Below the pieces are notes generated by a model that made no database searches, was not told the DNA's origin, and was given only the letters and a program-made list of their open reading frames with translations. Source: Gaeumannomyces sp. JS-464 (Eukaryota > Ascomycota > Sordariomycetes > Magnaporthales > Magnaporthaceae). Taken from it: a DNA stretch of 64,000 nucleotides. This document shows, piece after piece, positions 10,820 through 21,314 of the stretch; the stretch's first letter is position 1, and the number at the start of each line of letters is the position of its first letter. The DNA lies in contig NGZR01000001.1 of assembly GCA_002197995.1 (NCBI GenBank), forward strand, positions 15,085,501-15,149,500, written 5' to 3'. The translations under genes were made by a program, and so were the position numbers.

Positions 10820-12588
10820 TCACATCCGCGACCTCATAGCCGGCTCCCCAGACCCAGAGGCATCCCCTCCCGTCCCCAGCACCTCATCCGCCATGGCGCG
10901 ACCCGCGGCCCGGCCCGAGAAGATGCACCCGCCGAGGAATGTGCCCTCTAGCGAGTTGTACCCGTGGACGCCGCCGCCGCCGAACCCGGCCGCCTCGCCG
11001 GCGGCGTACAGGCCCGGGAATCTGGAACCGTCGGCCAGCATGACGTTACTCGACAGGTCCGTCTCGATGCCGCCGAGCGTCTTGCGCGTGAGCAGGTTCA
11101 TGCGCACGGCGATGAGGGGCCCGTGCTTCGGGTCCAGCAGGCGGTGCGGCGGCGCGACGCGGCTGCGCTTGTCAGGCCCGTAGAGGCGCCCGTTGTTGAT
11201 GAGCATGGCCTGCGCGTCCTTGCTGTATGGGTTGTTGAACTGCCCGTCGCGCGTCTCGACGGCCTCGCGCACCGCCGTGAGGTCCAGCCGCGGCCCGCCC
11301 CGCTCCTCCGCGAGCGCGTTCATCCCCTCGACCAGCTCCTCGAGGCTGTCGCGCACCACAAAGTCCTCGCCGTGCTTCTGGAAGTTCTGCACGGGGATGG
11401 TGCCCTTCTTGCCGAAGACGCGCTGCGTTAGGAGCTGCCAGATCGACTTGTTGGTCAGGTCCGGGTTCTGCTCGGACCCGGACAGGGCGAACTCGCGCGC
11501 GATGATGGACTGCGTCAGGATGAACCACGAGTAGTCGTAGCCCGTGGAGCAGATGTGCTTGAGCGTCGCCAGCGTGTCGCTCCCTGGGTACAGGAACGGC
11601 GGCAGGCGCTTCCCCGTGGCGTCGAGCCACAGCGACGACGGCGCCGGCAGCACGCGGATTCCGTGCGACGGCCAGATGGGGTTCCAGTTGGCCAGGCCCT
11701 CGGTGTAGTGCCACATGCGGTCGCGGTTGACAACGTTGGCGCCCGCGCTCTCGGCAATGCCAATCATGCGTCCGTCGACGTGGTGCGGGACCCCGATGAC
11801 AAAGTGCTCGGGGACCTTGGGCCCGAGCCTGTCGACTGGCCACGCCGCCTTGACTGCCTCGACGTTGCCACCGATACCGCCCGACGAAACTAGGACGGCG
11901 GCGCCGCGGAGCTCAAAGTCGCCCACGACGGTGCGCGACGACCGCACGCCGCGCGGCACGTCGTCGTCCTCGAGCACCTTGCCCTTGACGCCGACAGCGC
12001 GGCCCTTGTCGTCCACCACGATCTCGTCGACGCGGTGCCGGAACTTGAACTCGACTATCCCCTTCTTCTCGGCCTCCTGCACCGGGTCCGCAAAGCGCCT
12101 GACAACCTCGGGCCCCGTGCCCAGGTGATGTGGAAGCGCGGCACCGAGTTGCCGTGCCCGTCAGCGCGGCCGTCGCCCCGCTCGGCCCAGCCGACATTGA
12201 TGAGGAAGCCGATGCCGCGGGCCTTGACGTAGTCCTCCATCTCGTCGGCGGCGAAGTTGACGAAGGCCTCCGCCCAGCGGCGCGGCCAGTAGTCCTCCTT
12301 GTCGCGGTCGAAGCGGGCGCTGCCCATCCAGTCGCGCAGGGCCAGCTCCTTGCTGTCGCGGATGCCCATGCGGCGCTGGGCGGCCGAGTCTACGACGAAC
12401 AGGCCGCCCAGCGACCAGAAGGCCTGCCCGCCCAGTGACGCGCGCGGCTCCTGGTCCAGGATGAGCGTGCGCACGCCGCGCTGCGACAGCTCGAAGGCGG
12501 CCACCAGCCCCGCCAGGCCCCCGCCCACGATGATGACGGGCTGCGTCTGCCCGGCGCCAGCCGCGGGTGTGCCGTTCTCGTCGGGCAT
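10820..12588 (-). CDS. FAD-dependent dehydrogenase (KstD/fumarate-reductase-like), one frame break
   Basis: A flavoprotein of the FAD-binding-2 family, related to 3-ketosteroid dehydrogenases and fumarate-reductase flavosubunits. The N-terminus holds the dinucleotide motif VIIVGGGLAGLVAAFELSQ followed by an acidic ILDQE and LGGQAFWSLGGLFVVDS, the FAD-isoalloxazine loop of this branch. The middle carries WHYTEGLANWNPIWPSHGIR; the C-terminus ends with GLYAAGEAAGFGGGGVHGYN and SLEGTFLGGCIFSGRAAGRA, the second flavin contact. The gene is intronless. One G is absent at 12120-12122 (CCC on the plus strand): HITW must be followed by GTGPEVVRRFADPVQEAEK, which appears only in the next frame. With that base the protein is about 589 residues, normal for the family. 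The exact substrate is unknown; fungal homologues are annotated only as FAD-binding dehydrogenases. Confidence 0.85.
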
Positions 12589-13637
12589 TGTGGTCGGCTA
12601 TGTGTGTGATTGTGTGACCGTGTTTGAGGGGCTCGATTATCCGAAGCAGGCGTCTGGCAAATGCCAAATAGCACACCTGTCAATCCACTGCGCCACAGCT
12701 ATTATCGTATCAGTCGGCCGGGCTTGGCGCTCTTAAGTAGTTTTTGTAGAATACAATGACTTTGCAGACGACTGCGACGCTCAAACACCAGAGACGCGAG
12801 TCCAGCCACAAGGGCCCAGCCCGAGTTGGCAGACTTGCCGAGCGGGCATTGTACCTTGTGCCTCGGCACGAAACCCCCGCCCGCCACGACAACCCCAAGC
12901 ATCCAATCCAGGCGTGCAAGCGGGACGTGTCGCCGTGTGGGGTCGAGGTGCAACTGGAGATTGGCCTCTCTCAATGGGCTGACATCAGCCCATGTCCAGA
13001 GTATTCGTGTTAGTTTGGGAAGCAAAAGGTTATTGAGCCCCCTCTTCTACGTAGGCTGCCCATGCTTCGAGGAGTGAATGCGTGGTCCTGGCGCCATACG
13101 CGATACGCTTGAAATCAAGCATGACTTGTCATCCGAGGCGCGCGTCACCTCGCTCAAACAGCGGGTGGGGCACGACCGAATCGACGCGATATTATGGATG
13201 TTGCTGGTGACTCCACTTCCCCAGTTCTCAAACCAAAAGCTCCCCGTATTTTAGCGGTCCAGGGCCCAACCGCAGGTGCCCGCGGCGCTGTGGAATTGCG
13301 GGGTGGGCATCAAATCAAGCATCCTCCAGTCTGCAAATTCGTGCGGCCAAGCATGTGAAATACGGGCACTGGAACGTCAAGCCATCACGTCGCCGTTGCG
13401 GTCATGGCCTGATGGCGGCCGCGCATGAGGTGCAACGGAGATTTCAAGCGCCGGAATTGGAAGACTGAACTGATGCACCGAGTAAGCAACATGAAAAAAA
13501 CAAGTGCCGAAGAAACGAAGCAAGACGACGAACCGCACAATCCCAAGCCAAAAGCACCTCACAATGCAGACACCGCGCCCACAGGAAGCCGTAGAGCAAA
13601 ACCAACATGAACAACACAAAACCACCGCCAACATCAC
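12589..13637. other. Intergenic
   Basis: Promoter of the dehydrogenase at the left. The rest shows no gene; small frames near 12702-13077 and 13377-13637 lack domains and overlap on both strands. Confidence 0.6.
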
Positions 13638-13970
13638 CTAGGCCGCGAAACGACGAGCAAAACCCTCAGCCTCGCCAATCGCCTCCTCAACATCATCAAA
13701 CCCGTCCCGCTTCCCGTTCTTGCCCTTGCCACTGATCAACCTCCCAATCTTGCCGAGCCCGCTGCCGACCTTGTCCACGACGCGCGGGATGTAGGGCGCG
13801 ACCGAGTCGATGATCTGCGGCGCCACGTCGAGCCAGTCGCTCGTGCTGGTCCTGTCCCTCTTGATGCTGCCCTCAGGGCAGTCGCGCACCGCCGGTGGGC
13901 AAATTGCTTGCGTTAGAGGGTCTCTGCTAGGGCCGGCGAAGAACCGTAAATGGGTATCCAGAGGACCCAA
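13638..13970 (-). CDS. Small probably secreted KRD-containing protein, 3' exon
   Basis: The 3' exon of a small protein. It has two Lys-Arg-Asp sites, SIKRDRTSTSDWLDVAPQ and GKGKNGKRDGFDDVEEAIG, which bracket an amphipathic segment (IIDSVAPYIPRVVDKVGSG, then LGKIGRLISG). Such KR sites fit Kex2 cleavage of a secreted precursor. The open frame has no ATG: its first 16 or so codons run into the MITE-like hairpin at 13929-14080, so genuine coding probably begins at or after 13919, or at an acceptor such as GGGCAG near 13870, with the signal-peptide exon further upstream. No family recognised. KG-x-N-x-KRD resembles the unit junction of the repeat protein at 49720, but this may be chance. Confidence is moderate because the N-terminus is missing. 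Confidence 0.5.
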   Translation of the reverse strand: MGPLDTHLRFFAGPSRDPLTQAICPPAVRDCPEGSIKRDRTSTSDWLDVAPQIIDSVAPYIPRVVDKVGSGLGKIGRLISGKGKNGKRDGFDDVEEAIGEAEGFARRFAA

Positions 13971-14080
13971 AGCTTAATTTTTTGCTAACAAATTTTCAAA
14001 TTTGTGAAGGAAAATTTAAACTTTGGGCCTTCTTGGACCCAAATATCCCTGCATTTTTGGGTCTTCGCTAACCCTAGGTA
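13929..14080. mobile_element. MITE-like inverted-repeat element
   Basis: About 152 bp made of two imperfect inverted arms. The left arm begins AGGGCCGGCGAAGAACC and the right arm, read inverted, begins AGGGTTAGCGAAGACCC. The match continues inward through AAATG, GACCCAAAG (or GGCCCAAAG), TTTAAATTTT-like and ACAAATTT stretches, so the element can fold into one long hairpin. The 9-base repeat GTCTCTGCT flanks both sides (13920-13928 and 14081-14089), as expected for a target-site duplication. It is AT-rich unlike its surroundings and has no coding capacity, so it would need a transposase elsewhere. The superfamily is unclear; 8-9 bp duplications suit hAT- or Mutator-type elements. It sits at the 5' edge of the KRD exon. 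Confidence 0.65.
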
Positions 14081-14089
14081 GTCTCTGCT

Positions 14090-15586
14090 GAAGTAGCGGT
14101 GATTATCGGCTGTTGGCAGTATGATATTGGTCCTGCTGGGGAGATATCCGCGTTCTTTTAAAAATTCTGGGACGGCCCTTAATGTCCTCGTGGCTTAGGA
14201 AAAACACCAGTCAAGGGCGGGGACTGCCGTACATTCTGGGCCGGAGTGATCCCGAGGCTACCTCAGTCGCAGTAAGAAGTCGTTGGCTCGGCTCGTGCAC
14301 CGGACAGCCAGCAAACAGCTCTCTACGTCGCCCTGGCTGTTGGTGATCCGCAGGAAACGGCGGCTCCCAGTCCCGGTTGCATCGATCGGCATGGGGGCAT
14401 AAAGCTGCCGCCGCATCCGAGGCCAAGCGGATGGATCACACATCGCCCGATCCCGCCGATGAGGGGACCCCCATGGGCTGAGTTGGTCTGTTGGTAGGCC
14501 CAGACGACAACTATAATTAAACAAAGGAACTGCGAAACCGGCCCCAGAACCCTTGAGTTTCATGATAGCTAAGCGAACTGCATATATGCACACGTGGAAA
14601 TCTTAACTTAACCCCATCGCCAAAATGAGATTCCCGCCATGATTGTTATTTTTTTTTTTTTTTCAATTGAGCCTTTAAAGTCCTTGTCAATAACAATCAT
14701 CCATCTTGTGTCAGACGATAACGAGATTGAAGAGAAAAATCCTCCTCGCGACCATGTGAGCTACATTGGTCTTGTGGATGAACAATGCGGAGTCTCACAG
14801 ATTCACCGGCAAAGTTATGGATTCAGCCCAGCTCACTGTGGTCACTCGACTCTTATAACGGGATGTTACCAAGGCCTATTGCACAAACGGATGCGATTGC
14901 TATTGGCCCCGGAAACTGATTTCCAAAAGCCGGTGCAGAGAAGGATCTGGTAAGCACTTCGAGGCACTAGCAACAACCGCGCTCATAAGAATACATGCGG
15001 GAGACCATTATCAAAAGTGCTGGGAAGAAGTACTGGCGCGTTGAGGCTCCAAGGCCACTGGGAGATGTGGCTGAACGCCCAAAGTTGGGTCAAAAGCTTG
15101 GGCACATCCATCCGGTTCTCATCCCGAACTTGAGCACAAATCGATCAAGAATACAGCCGAAATAGGAGCTGCTGCGCGCGGAATACATTGCACCGTCCTT
15201 GGCGACGACCCATCGTGAGGATCTGTCTGTCAACCGCGTCTCGGGTACCGACAGCTGGCCTCCCTACAACTCTTGGCAATTATTGTCTCGGGGTTTCTCT
15301 GGGGAGTCTCTCGGGCGTCGGATGCAAACCAAGAATTGTGGCTTCGGCCCCAGCTACGGTGGCGCACGGTTGCTAGGCGGCGGTCAAAAGCTTGCTTCTT
15401 CGTCCGAACTAGGCCTAGGCAGGCCCCCCTAGCCTGGTATTTGCGTCATTGACTTGCAGACGACACGGTTGACTGACGCGACGGTGTGGGAAGATTCCAT
15501 CGTCCGGAACAGCATCAGGGCGCGTCGCACAGGAAAGCAAACACCGGCCTGAGTGGAGGAAAAACACCGAGCGACAACAGCACACA
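14090..15586. other. Intergenic, partly AT-rich
   Basis: No gene recognised. Frames at 14211-14593 (minus) and 14639-14953 (plus) have no domain; the latter follows a T-run (about 14649-14663). The signal-peptide exon of the KRD gene might lie just beyond 14090, but I could not identify it. The last few hundred bases are the photolyase promoter and leader. Confidence 0.5.
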
Positions 15587-17798
15587 ATGGCCAAGTCACG
15601 GGTTATCTACTGGTTCCGCACCGACCTGCGGCTGCACGACTCGCCTGCTCTCCAGGCGGCGCTGGACCTCGACCCGGCGGTCCTTTGGCCGATATTCACG
15701 TGGGATCCTCATTACGTGTACCGAGCCAGGGGCGGGCTGAATCGGTGGCAGTTCTTGTCAGTTTCTTTTTTCCACAGGGGCCAACCCCAAAAATCTCGGG
15801 ATGGATCATCGTGAGCATGGGCAGACACGGCGAGGTCATGCGCTGACGCATTGGTCGCATTGGGCCACAGGCTGGACTGCCAGAATGACCTTTCAGCGTC
15901 GATCAACAGGCTGAACCCAAAGTCCAAGCTTTTCGTGCTGCGGGAGGCGCCGCAGACGCTGTTCCCCAAGCTCTTCAAAGCCTGGGACGTGACGCACCTC
16001 GTGTTCGAGAAGGACACGGATTCGTATGCCCGGCGGAGGGACGCGGTTGTGACCCAGGCCGCGCGCGATGCCGGTGTACGCGTGATCACGCGATACGGCC
16101 AGACGCTATGGGACAGCGACCAAGTCGTGGCCGCCAATGGGGGCGAGCCAACCATGTCCATCACACAGCTCCGGGTCGCAGACGCCAAGGTCGGGCCCAT
16201 ACCCCGGCCGATAGCGGCGCCTAACAGCCTGCCGGACCCTGGCGAGATGCCGGTCGAATTTGAGCCGCATCTGCCAAACGCCGACGCCTCCGTCGACATC
16301 AACGCTAAGTGGAGGAGTGAGGGCAAGGACACAACATACGGCGAAGGCGGAGTGGGCGCAGTCGCAGGTCCGGATGGTGATTTCGCCATCGAGACCCTCG
16401 CGGAGCTGGGGTACCCGCCCGCAACCACGCCACACAGGGGCGGGGAAACGCTGGCGCTTCGGCGGCTTGACGGACTGATCGCGGATCAAGAGTACACAGC
16501 CACATTCCGCAAGCCGCAGTCCAGCCCAGCTGACTTTGACCCGCCATCGACGACTCTGCTGTCGCCGTTTTTGCACTTCGGCGCGTTGTCAGTCAGGCTC
16601 TTCTACCATCGTGTCCAGGACACGGTAGATGCATACGTCAAGACGCGGAAGAAGGGCGCATCGCAGCCGCCTGAGAGCCTGACGGGCCAGCTGCTGTTCC
16701 GCGACATGTACTTCGCGGCGCAAGCGGCCATCGGGGACGTGTTCGGGCAGGCCGCGGGCAACCCGCGCTGCAGGTTCATGCCGTGGCATCTGCCATCACG
16801 GCTAGAGGGCGGCGCGGGCCCCCTTCGCGGCTTCGAGTACGACGTCGACTCGGCCCTGGCTGAGGACTGGTTTAGGAGGTGGGAGGGCGGACGCACGGGC
16901 TTCCCCTGGATCGACGCGCTGATGCGGCAGCTGCGTGTCGAAGGATGGATCCACCACCTGGGCCGGCACAGTGTGGCCTGTTTCCTGACGCGGGGCGGGT
17001 GCTACGTGTCGTGGGAGCGTGGGCTTGACGTGTTCGAAGAGCTGCTGCTGGACCACGAGTCTTCATGTAATGCGGGCAACTGGCAGTGGCTCAGCTGCAC
17101 GGCGTTCTTCTCGCAGTACTTCCGCTGCTACAGCCCCGTGTCGTTTGGGCGGAAGTGGGATCCCGAGAGGACGCTTGTGCGCCGTTGGGGTGCCGGAGCT
17201 GGCGGCGCTGGATAAGAAGTACATATATGAGCCGTGGAAGGCGCCCGAGGCGGAGCTGCGCAGGGCAGGTGTTGTGCTCGTGGATGGGTCTGATGCTTGC
17301 CAGAAGCAGAAGCCCGACGGGGGGTCGCGCAAGCTGAAAGGCGTGGACGGGGGCGCGAGAGTCAAGGTCGAAAGGGACGACGGTGCACAACAGCCAGGCA
17401 CATACGTCACACCAATGTTCGTCTTTGATGAGAGAAGGCGTATTGTAAGTGCTCTCGGGACTGGCAAGGCCTGAAATCCCCGGGATATCTTGAGCTGACC
17501 GTAGAAATCGCAGTATATGAGCTCGATGAAGAAGGCCTACGATGTCGGCCTCAACGGGGACGACCCGAGGGTCCTGGACGGTTCGTGGCGGGAGCTGTTT
17601 GCGGAAGACGGCAGCAGCAACGACGGGATGATGGGCACAGTGAAGCAGGAGGAGAGCGATCATGGCGAGTTTGCGGACGAAGCCGACGCGCCTGAGGTGG
17701 GAACCGAGGTTGCGCGAGGCGCGCCCGTGAAGCGCGAAAAGGGGCAGACCACGCTGGACCGCCATGTGAAGAGGCAGAGGAGGAATCCAGCCCAGTGA
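15587..17798 (+). CDS. (6-4) DNA photolyase / cryptochrome family, one frame break
   Basis: Light-driven repair flavoenzyme of the nucleus. Exon 1 is 15587-15756, intron 15757-15870 (GTCAGT..CAG), exon 2 15871-17444, intron 17445-17513 (GTAAGT..CAG) and exon 3 17514-17798. The N-terminal antenna domain starts RVIYWFRTDLRLHDSPALQ. The FAD domain carries GRTGFPWIDALMRQLR, then EGWIHHLGRHSVACFLTRGG with the two histidines used for (6-4) photoproduct repair, and LDHESSCNAGNWQWLS. These favour the (6-4) class over CPD photolyases and cry-DASH. One extra G in the run 17187-17190 breaks the frame: VRRW must be followed by VPELAALDKKYIYEPWKAP. Corrected, the protein is about 675 residues. The tail of about 90 residues is acidic, then basic, ending with GQTTLDRHVKRQRR, which combines a QxxL motif and a likely nuclear-localisation signal. 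Confidence 0.9.
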
Positions 17799-18601
17799 TC
17801 ACTTGGCGCAACGCCAAGTCGCGATGCGTCCTTTGCCTGGCGTTGGGAGACGCGACAGCTGCAGCTAAGCGCAGATAGCTGCATTGGCATCGTCAGAAGC
17901 GGCAGGAGGTAAGGCCTGCACAGGGACGTGGCAGGGATGCATGGCCCGGAGAGGCGCATCTGATGGCCCGAGGAAGCGATATTGTTTCGCGGCCCACATC
18001 CCCCCGCAACCTTGTTCTGTCAGGAGACGTCGTCAGGATTTCCTTCCGAATAAGGTTTGGTTGGCAGTTAGTGGCAGTGGAGCTGTTGGGCCAGGGGGCG
18101 TCGAGTTTGGCGAGGGCCTGTGCTTACCGGGCTGACGATGCATGATTCGAGTTGAGATCGAGAACACCCTGACGGCTTGGCTGGTCAGCATTTGTGGACT
18201 GGTTGGTTTGCATGGAGTGCTGTCGCAATCCGTGTCTATTGTAGGGTCGATAAAATGCCCGTAGTTTGGTGATAACATGCGGGGGCTTGTAATGCTGATA
18301 TTGAGGCTTGACTGAATTCCCATTTGGGAGCGCGTTGTGACGATGGCTTTCTTGTCAAATCGCCCTCTAGCGCCATCTTCTCGATGGCAGAGCTGGCTTG
18401 CACAGTCTCCGGCGAGGCGAGTGATCTGACGGCGGGGTTCTCGCGTTGGCTTGTGGGTGGGCAAAACAGTCTGTCAAATTGACGGGATCGAATCGTGCCC
18501 CATTCCAAGTTGCCCGGGCTCTTGGCGTTTGCAATTGCGATTGAGGGCAGGCGCAATGGGCAAATCAACAGGCGGGAATTGGCAGCAAGCCGCCGCCTGC
18601 A

Positions 18602-18602
<1 letters not shown>

Positions 18603-18634
<32 letters not shown>
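18603..18634. repeat. Poly-C tract
   Basis: An uninterrupted run of 32 C bases. Tracts this long are prone to replication slippage and to length errors in assembly. Confidence 0.95.
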
Positions 18635-18890
18635 AGACTTGGGGCGCCGCTGATGCCATTCTGTTTGTCACAGTTTGACGCTACCACGCGGGGCTGGCTG
18701 TTCCTTCCCTTTTAGCGAAAGCTCACACGAACGATTGCCGGGCAAACTTAGACAAGACAGGAAAGTCGTCCAGTGCGCTCTTTCCACTTCCCCAGAATAC
18801 GCGGGGACTAGGATGGAGGGCCGTGGTGCGTGCAAGGCTCAGCACCAAAGTGAGGGCAATGTTGGCCTTGGTCCCGCATGCGTACCTAGG

Positions 18891-18912
18891 TACCTACCTA
18901 CCTACCTACCTA
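18891..18912. repeat. TACC tetranucleotide repeat
   Basis: About five tandem copies of TACC preceded by GTACCTAGG. A simple microsatellite. The unit differs from the fungal telomere repeat (TTAGGG/CCCTAA). Confidence 0.85.
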
Positions 18913-21314
18913 TGAGACGAGCGAACACCTGCTTGCGCATTGAGCCAAGCAGTGCTGCATCAATGTTAGTTTAGGGGTTCAGGGGAAAGTGGCGGCTCCA
19001 AGATCGGAATTTGCGAAGGCCAACGCCTGTTTGCTCCGCGTCGGGTGGGCAATCAGTGCTTTCCCAAATTTGTATGCGGCCAAGCATACTGGGCATCCAC
19101 GCATCCAATCGCTGGCTGGTGTGGCAGGGTGCCGACAACCGGTGTAGCGGATCTTGACTCTCCATTCTTTGCTCTCATGCTTCTTCTGATAACGCAACGA
19201 CCGGTCCCGGAGACGCCGTGACGTTCTCGCCTCCCAAGACGATCGACGGCGCAGTTGATAGCACCCGGCTGCCAGTTCTTACGGACTCGTGCGTTACATA
19301 ACAAACCGAACAGTCGGGCCCGGCTGCCTGGGCGACCAATCAGTCCGATCTCGCGAAAACCGCTATCAGTCGCCAGTGGAGCGTGTTTCTCGCTGCTGGG
19401 TCGAAGGCCCAGGAGGCCCTCACAACCCACCGTTGCCCACAACCGAGGCGGGGTCCGCCCAGGGTGAGCACCGATCAATTTATTGTCCTGTCCCACAGCC
19501 GTCCTGTCCCACAGGCAGGGAGCAGGCTCCTATCTTGGGCGCCAAGCGGCTCTGCCCGCCTATCTGCGATGGGCGATATGCATGGGGCATTGATAGATTC
19601 AGCAACAAGCGCCCAACGGCGGATAATTATCAATACTGCAAATCGACAAAAACCAACCAACCAACCAACACAGACGACGGCGCGCTCACCTTAGATATCA
19701 ATCATGGCGGGCAGCAGGGGATTCGGTCGAGAAGGAATTTCATGCGGGACGCCGTGGGTGCGTGGGCCAGGTCGGAAAAGTAGTCCGAACCCGCGCGCCT
19801 GGCTGCTTCGATTCTTTATCCACAGCGACTGGACTGGACTCGACTGGCCAAATCGGCTGCCGACAGAAGGGAGCGCTGGCACGCCGGCTCGTCGGGCGTT
19901 GGCACCCCAAATTCTTCCCCCAATCTTCCACCACCAGGCGGCCTGCCCAATCGAAGACGCTCCGTGGCGCGCCGATACGTGCCACCATCCCACCGAGGAG
20001 CAAGATTGGCACAGATAGGCAAGAGATCCACAAAGTCTTGGGAGCCCTTTGGACCTGCCAACCTGGGGTAAAGGCGTCGGCGCTCGTCGCACCTTTCTGG
20101 CCTTGGCCCGGCCGGGGGTGGGCAAGGGAGACAAGGTCATTTGGCAACACGCCACAGCAATTGGGCAGCCGCTGGAGGGGGTGGGCCCGTGCTACCTGAC
20201 AAGGGCGGCCGTCCAGCAAGGCTGGCTGTCTCCAGCGTCGCACCGGCTGCTGCGCGCCCACCAGTGGGAGGCCGGGCGATGGAGCCGAACGCCTCGGCGC
20301 CGAGCCGAAGGAAGTATTGCTGGGTGGGCTTTATACGGGGCCAAGCTCTCGGCATGCATGTTGCACCATCCGGCCACAGGCAAAAGGGAGAGAGGAGAGG
20401 GGCAGGGGCCCTTCTGGCTGGCCTGCACACGCAAACGGGCCTAATGCGCATCCTGCTCGGCCAACCCGCAGGTCGAGTGGCCCGCCTCCATTCTCGCCGT
20501 TGACCAGACGGGAAGCTGGCCATTCGCCCAGCCCGCCGTCGCCCACGACCCAAGCGGGTCGTGGCGGCGTAGAACAACGGAATGGCTTCCATGCATGCGA
20601 CGCGCAGCCCGCACTGTCCACCCAGCGCCCGATCCTGCTCGCACGCCCCCTGGTCGCCAACCCTCCCTCCCGCGCAGCTCTTGTTGGTCAGTCTATCCGT
20701 CGTTTGCTGCCTACCCGTTAACGAATCTCGCCCCCTCCCAAGAGCTCCAGGCCTTCCGACCTTCCCTCCAGAGGTCGGAGGGGGCTTCTTGGCAGCACTA
20801 ATTCCGCTGACCCCTACTGCGCCTCCATCCGTGGGCTCGGAGGGGTGCCCCAAACTGTCGCGCCAAGAATGCTTGTGATACGAGCAGGGGGCCCGGCCGA
20901 CCTGCTATCTCTGTCCCTGCTGGGTACTCTTGTCGCCGTCGGCCGTTTGTGCTGCATGGGGCCGCCGTCGGTCGCCTGCCCGCACCCAGGAGGCGGCCTG
21001 CCAGCATGGATGGAGTAGCAGCAGCAGCATGCAGCCGGCGGTAGCGGTGGTGCGGCGCCTGGAGGGTCTTTCCCCACGAACGCGCCCGCCGCCTGAGGGA
21101 GATCGACCGTGTTCATAAATACGGTGCCCACCCCGTCCCCCTCCTGTCCCGTCCCTTTCCCTTCTTCCCTCCTCACCCGTCACTCTTTCCCGTCGCTTTT
21201 ATAGTCGACCGTGGGGCGGCCCCTGGCTTCAAGTGTCACGTTTGGTCCAGAGAACCACAACAACCTCCAATCCCACGACAGCGGGACCAAGACGCGACTC
21301 GCTCGGCCAACACC

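Larger units (their letters stand above)
17799..21314. other. Long intergenic region upstream of the permease
   Basis: About 3.5 kb without an acceptable gene. Many GC-rich frames occur (the largest is 20137-20853, minus) but they overlap on both strands, have low-complexity translations and show no domain. It holds a 32-base C run (18603-18634), a TACC repeat (18891-18912) and the palindrome GATAATTATC at 19622-19631, which contains two GATA cores and could bind nitrogen GATA factors. The right end is the permease promoter and leader. Confidence 0.6.

Noticed and set aside
18887..18913. Telomere-like repeat
   Set aside because: The unit is TACC, not TTAGGG/CCCTAA, and only about five copies occur inside unique sequence.
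20137..20853. 238-codon minus-strand frame upstream of the permease
   Set aside because: No domain, Arg/Pro/Gly-rich, overlapped by several equally long plus-strand frames.
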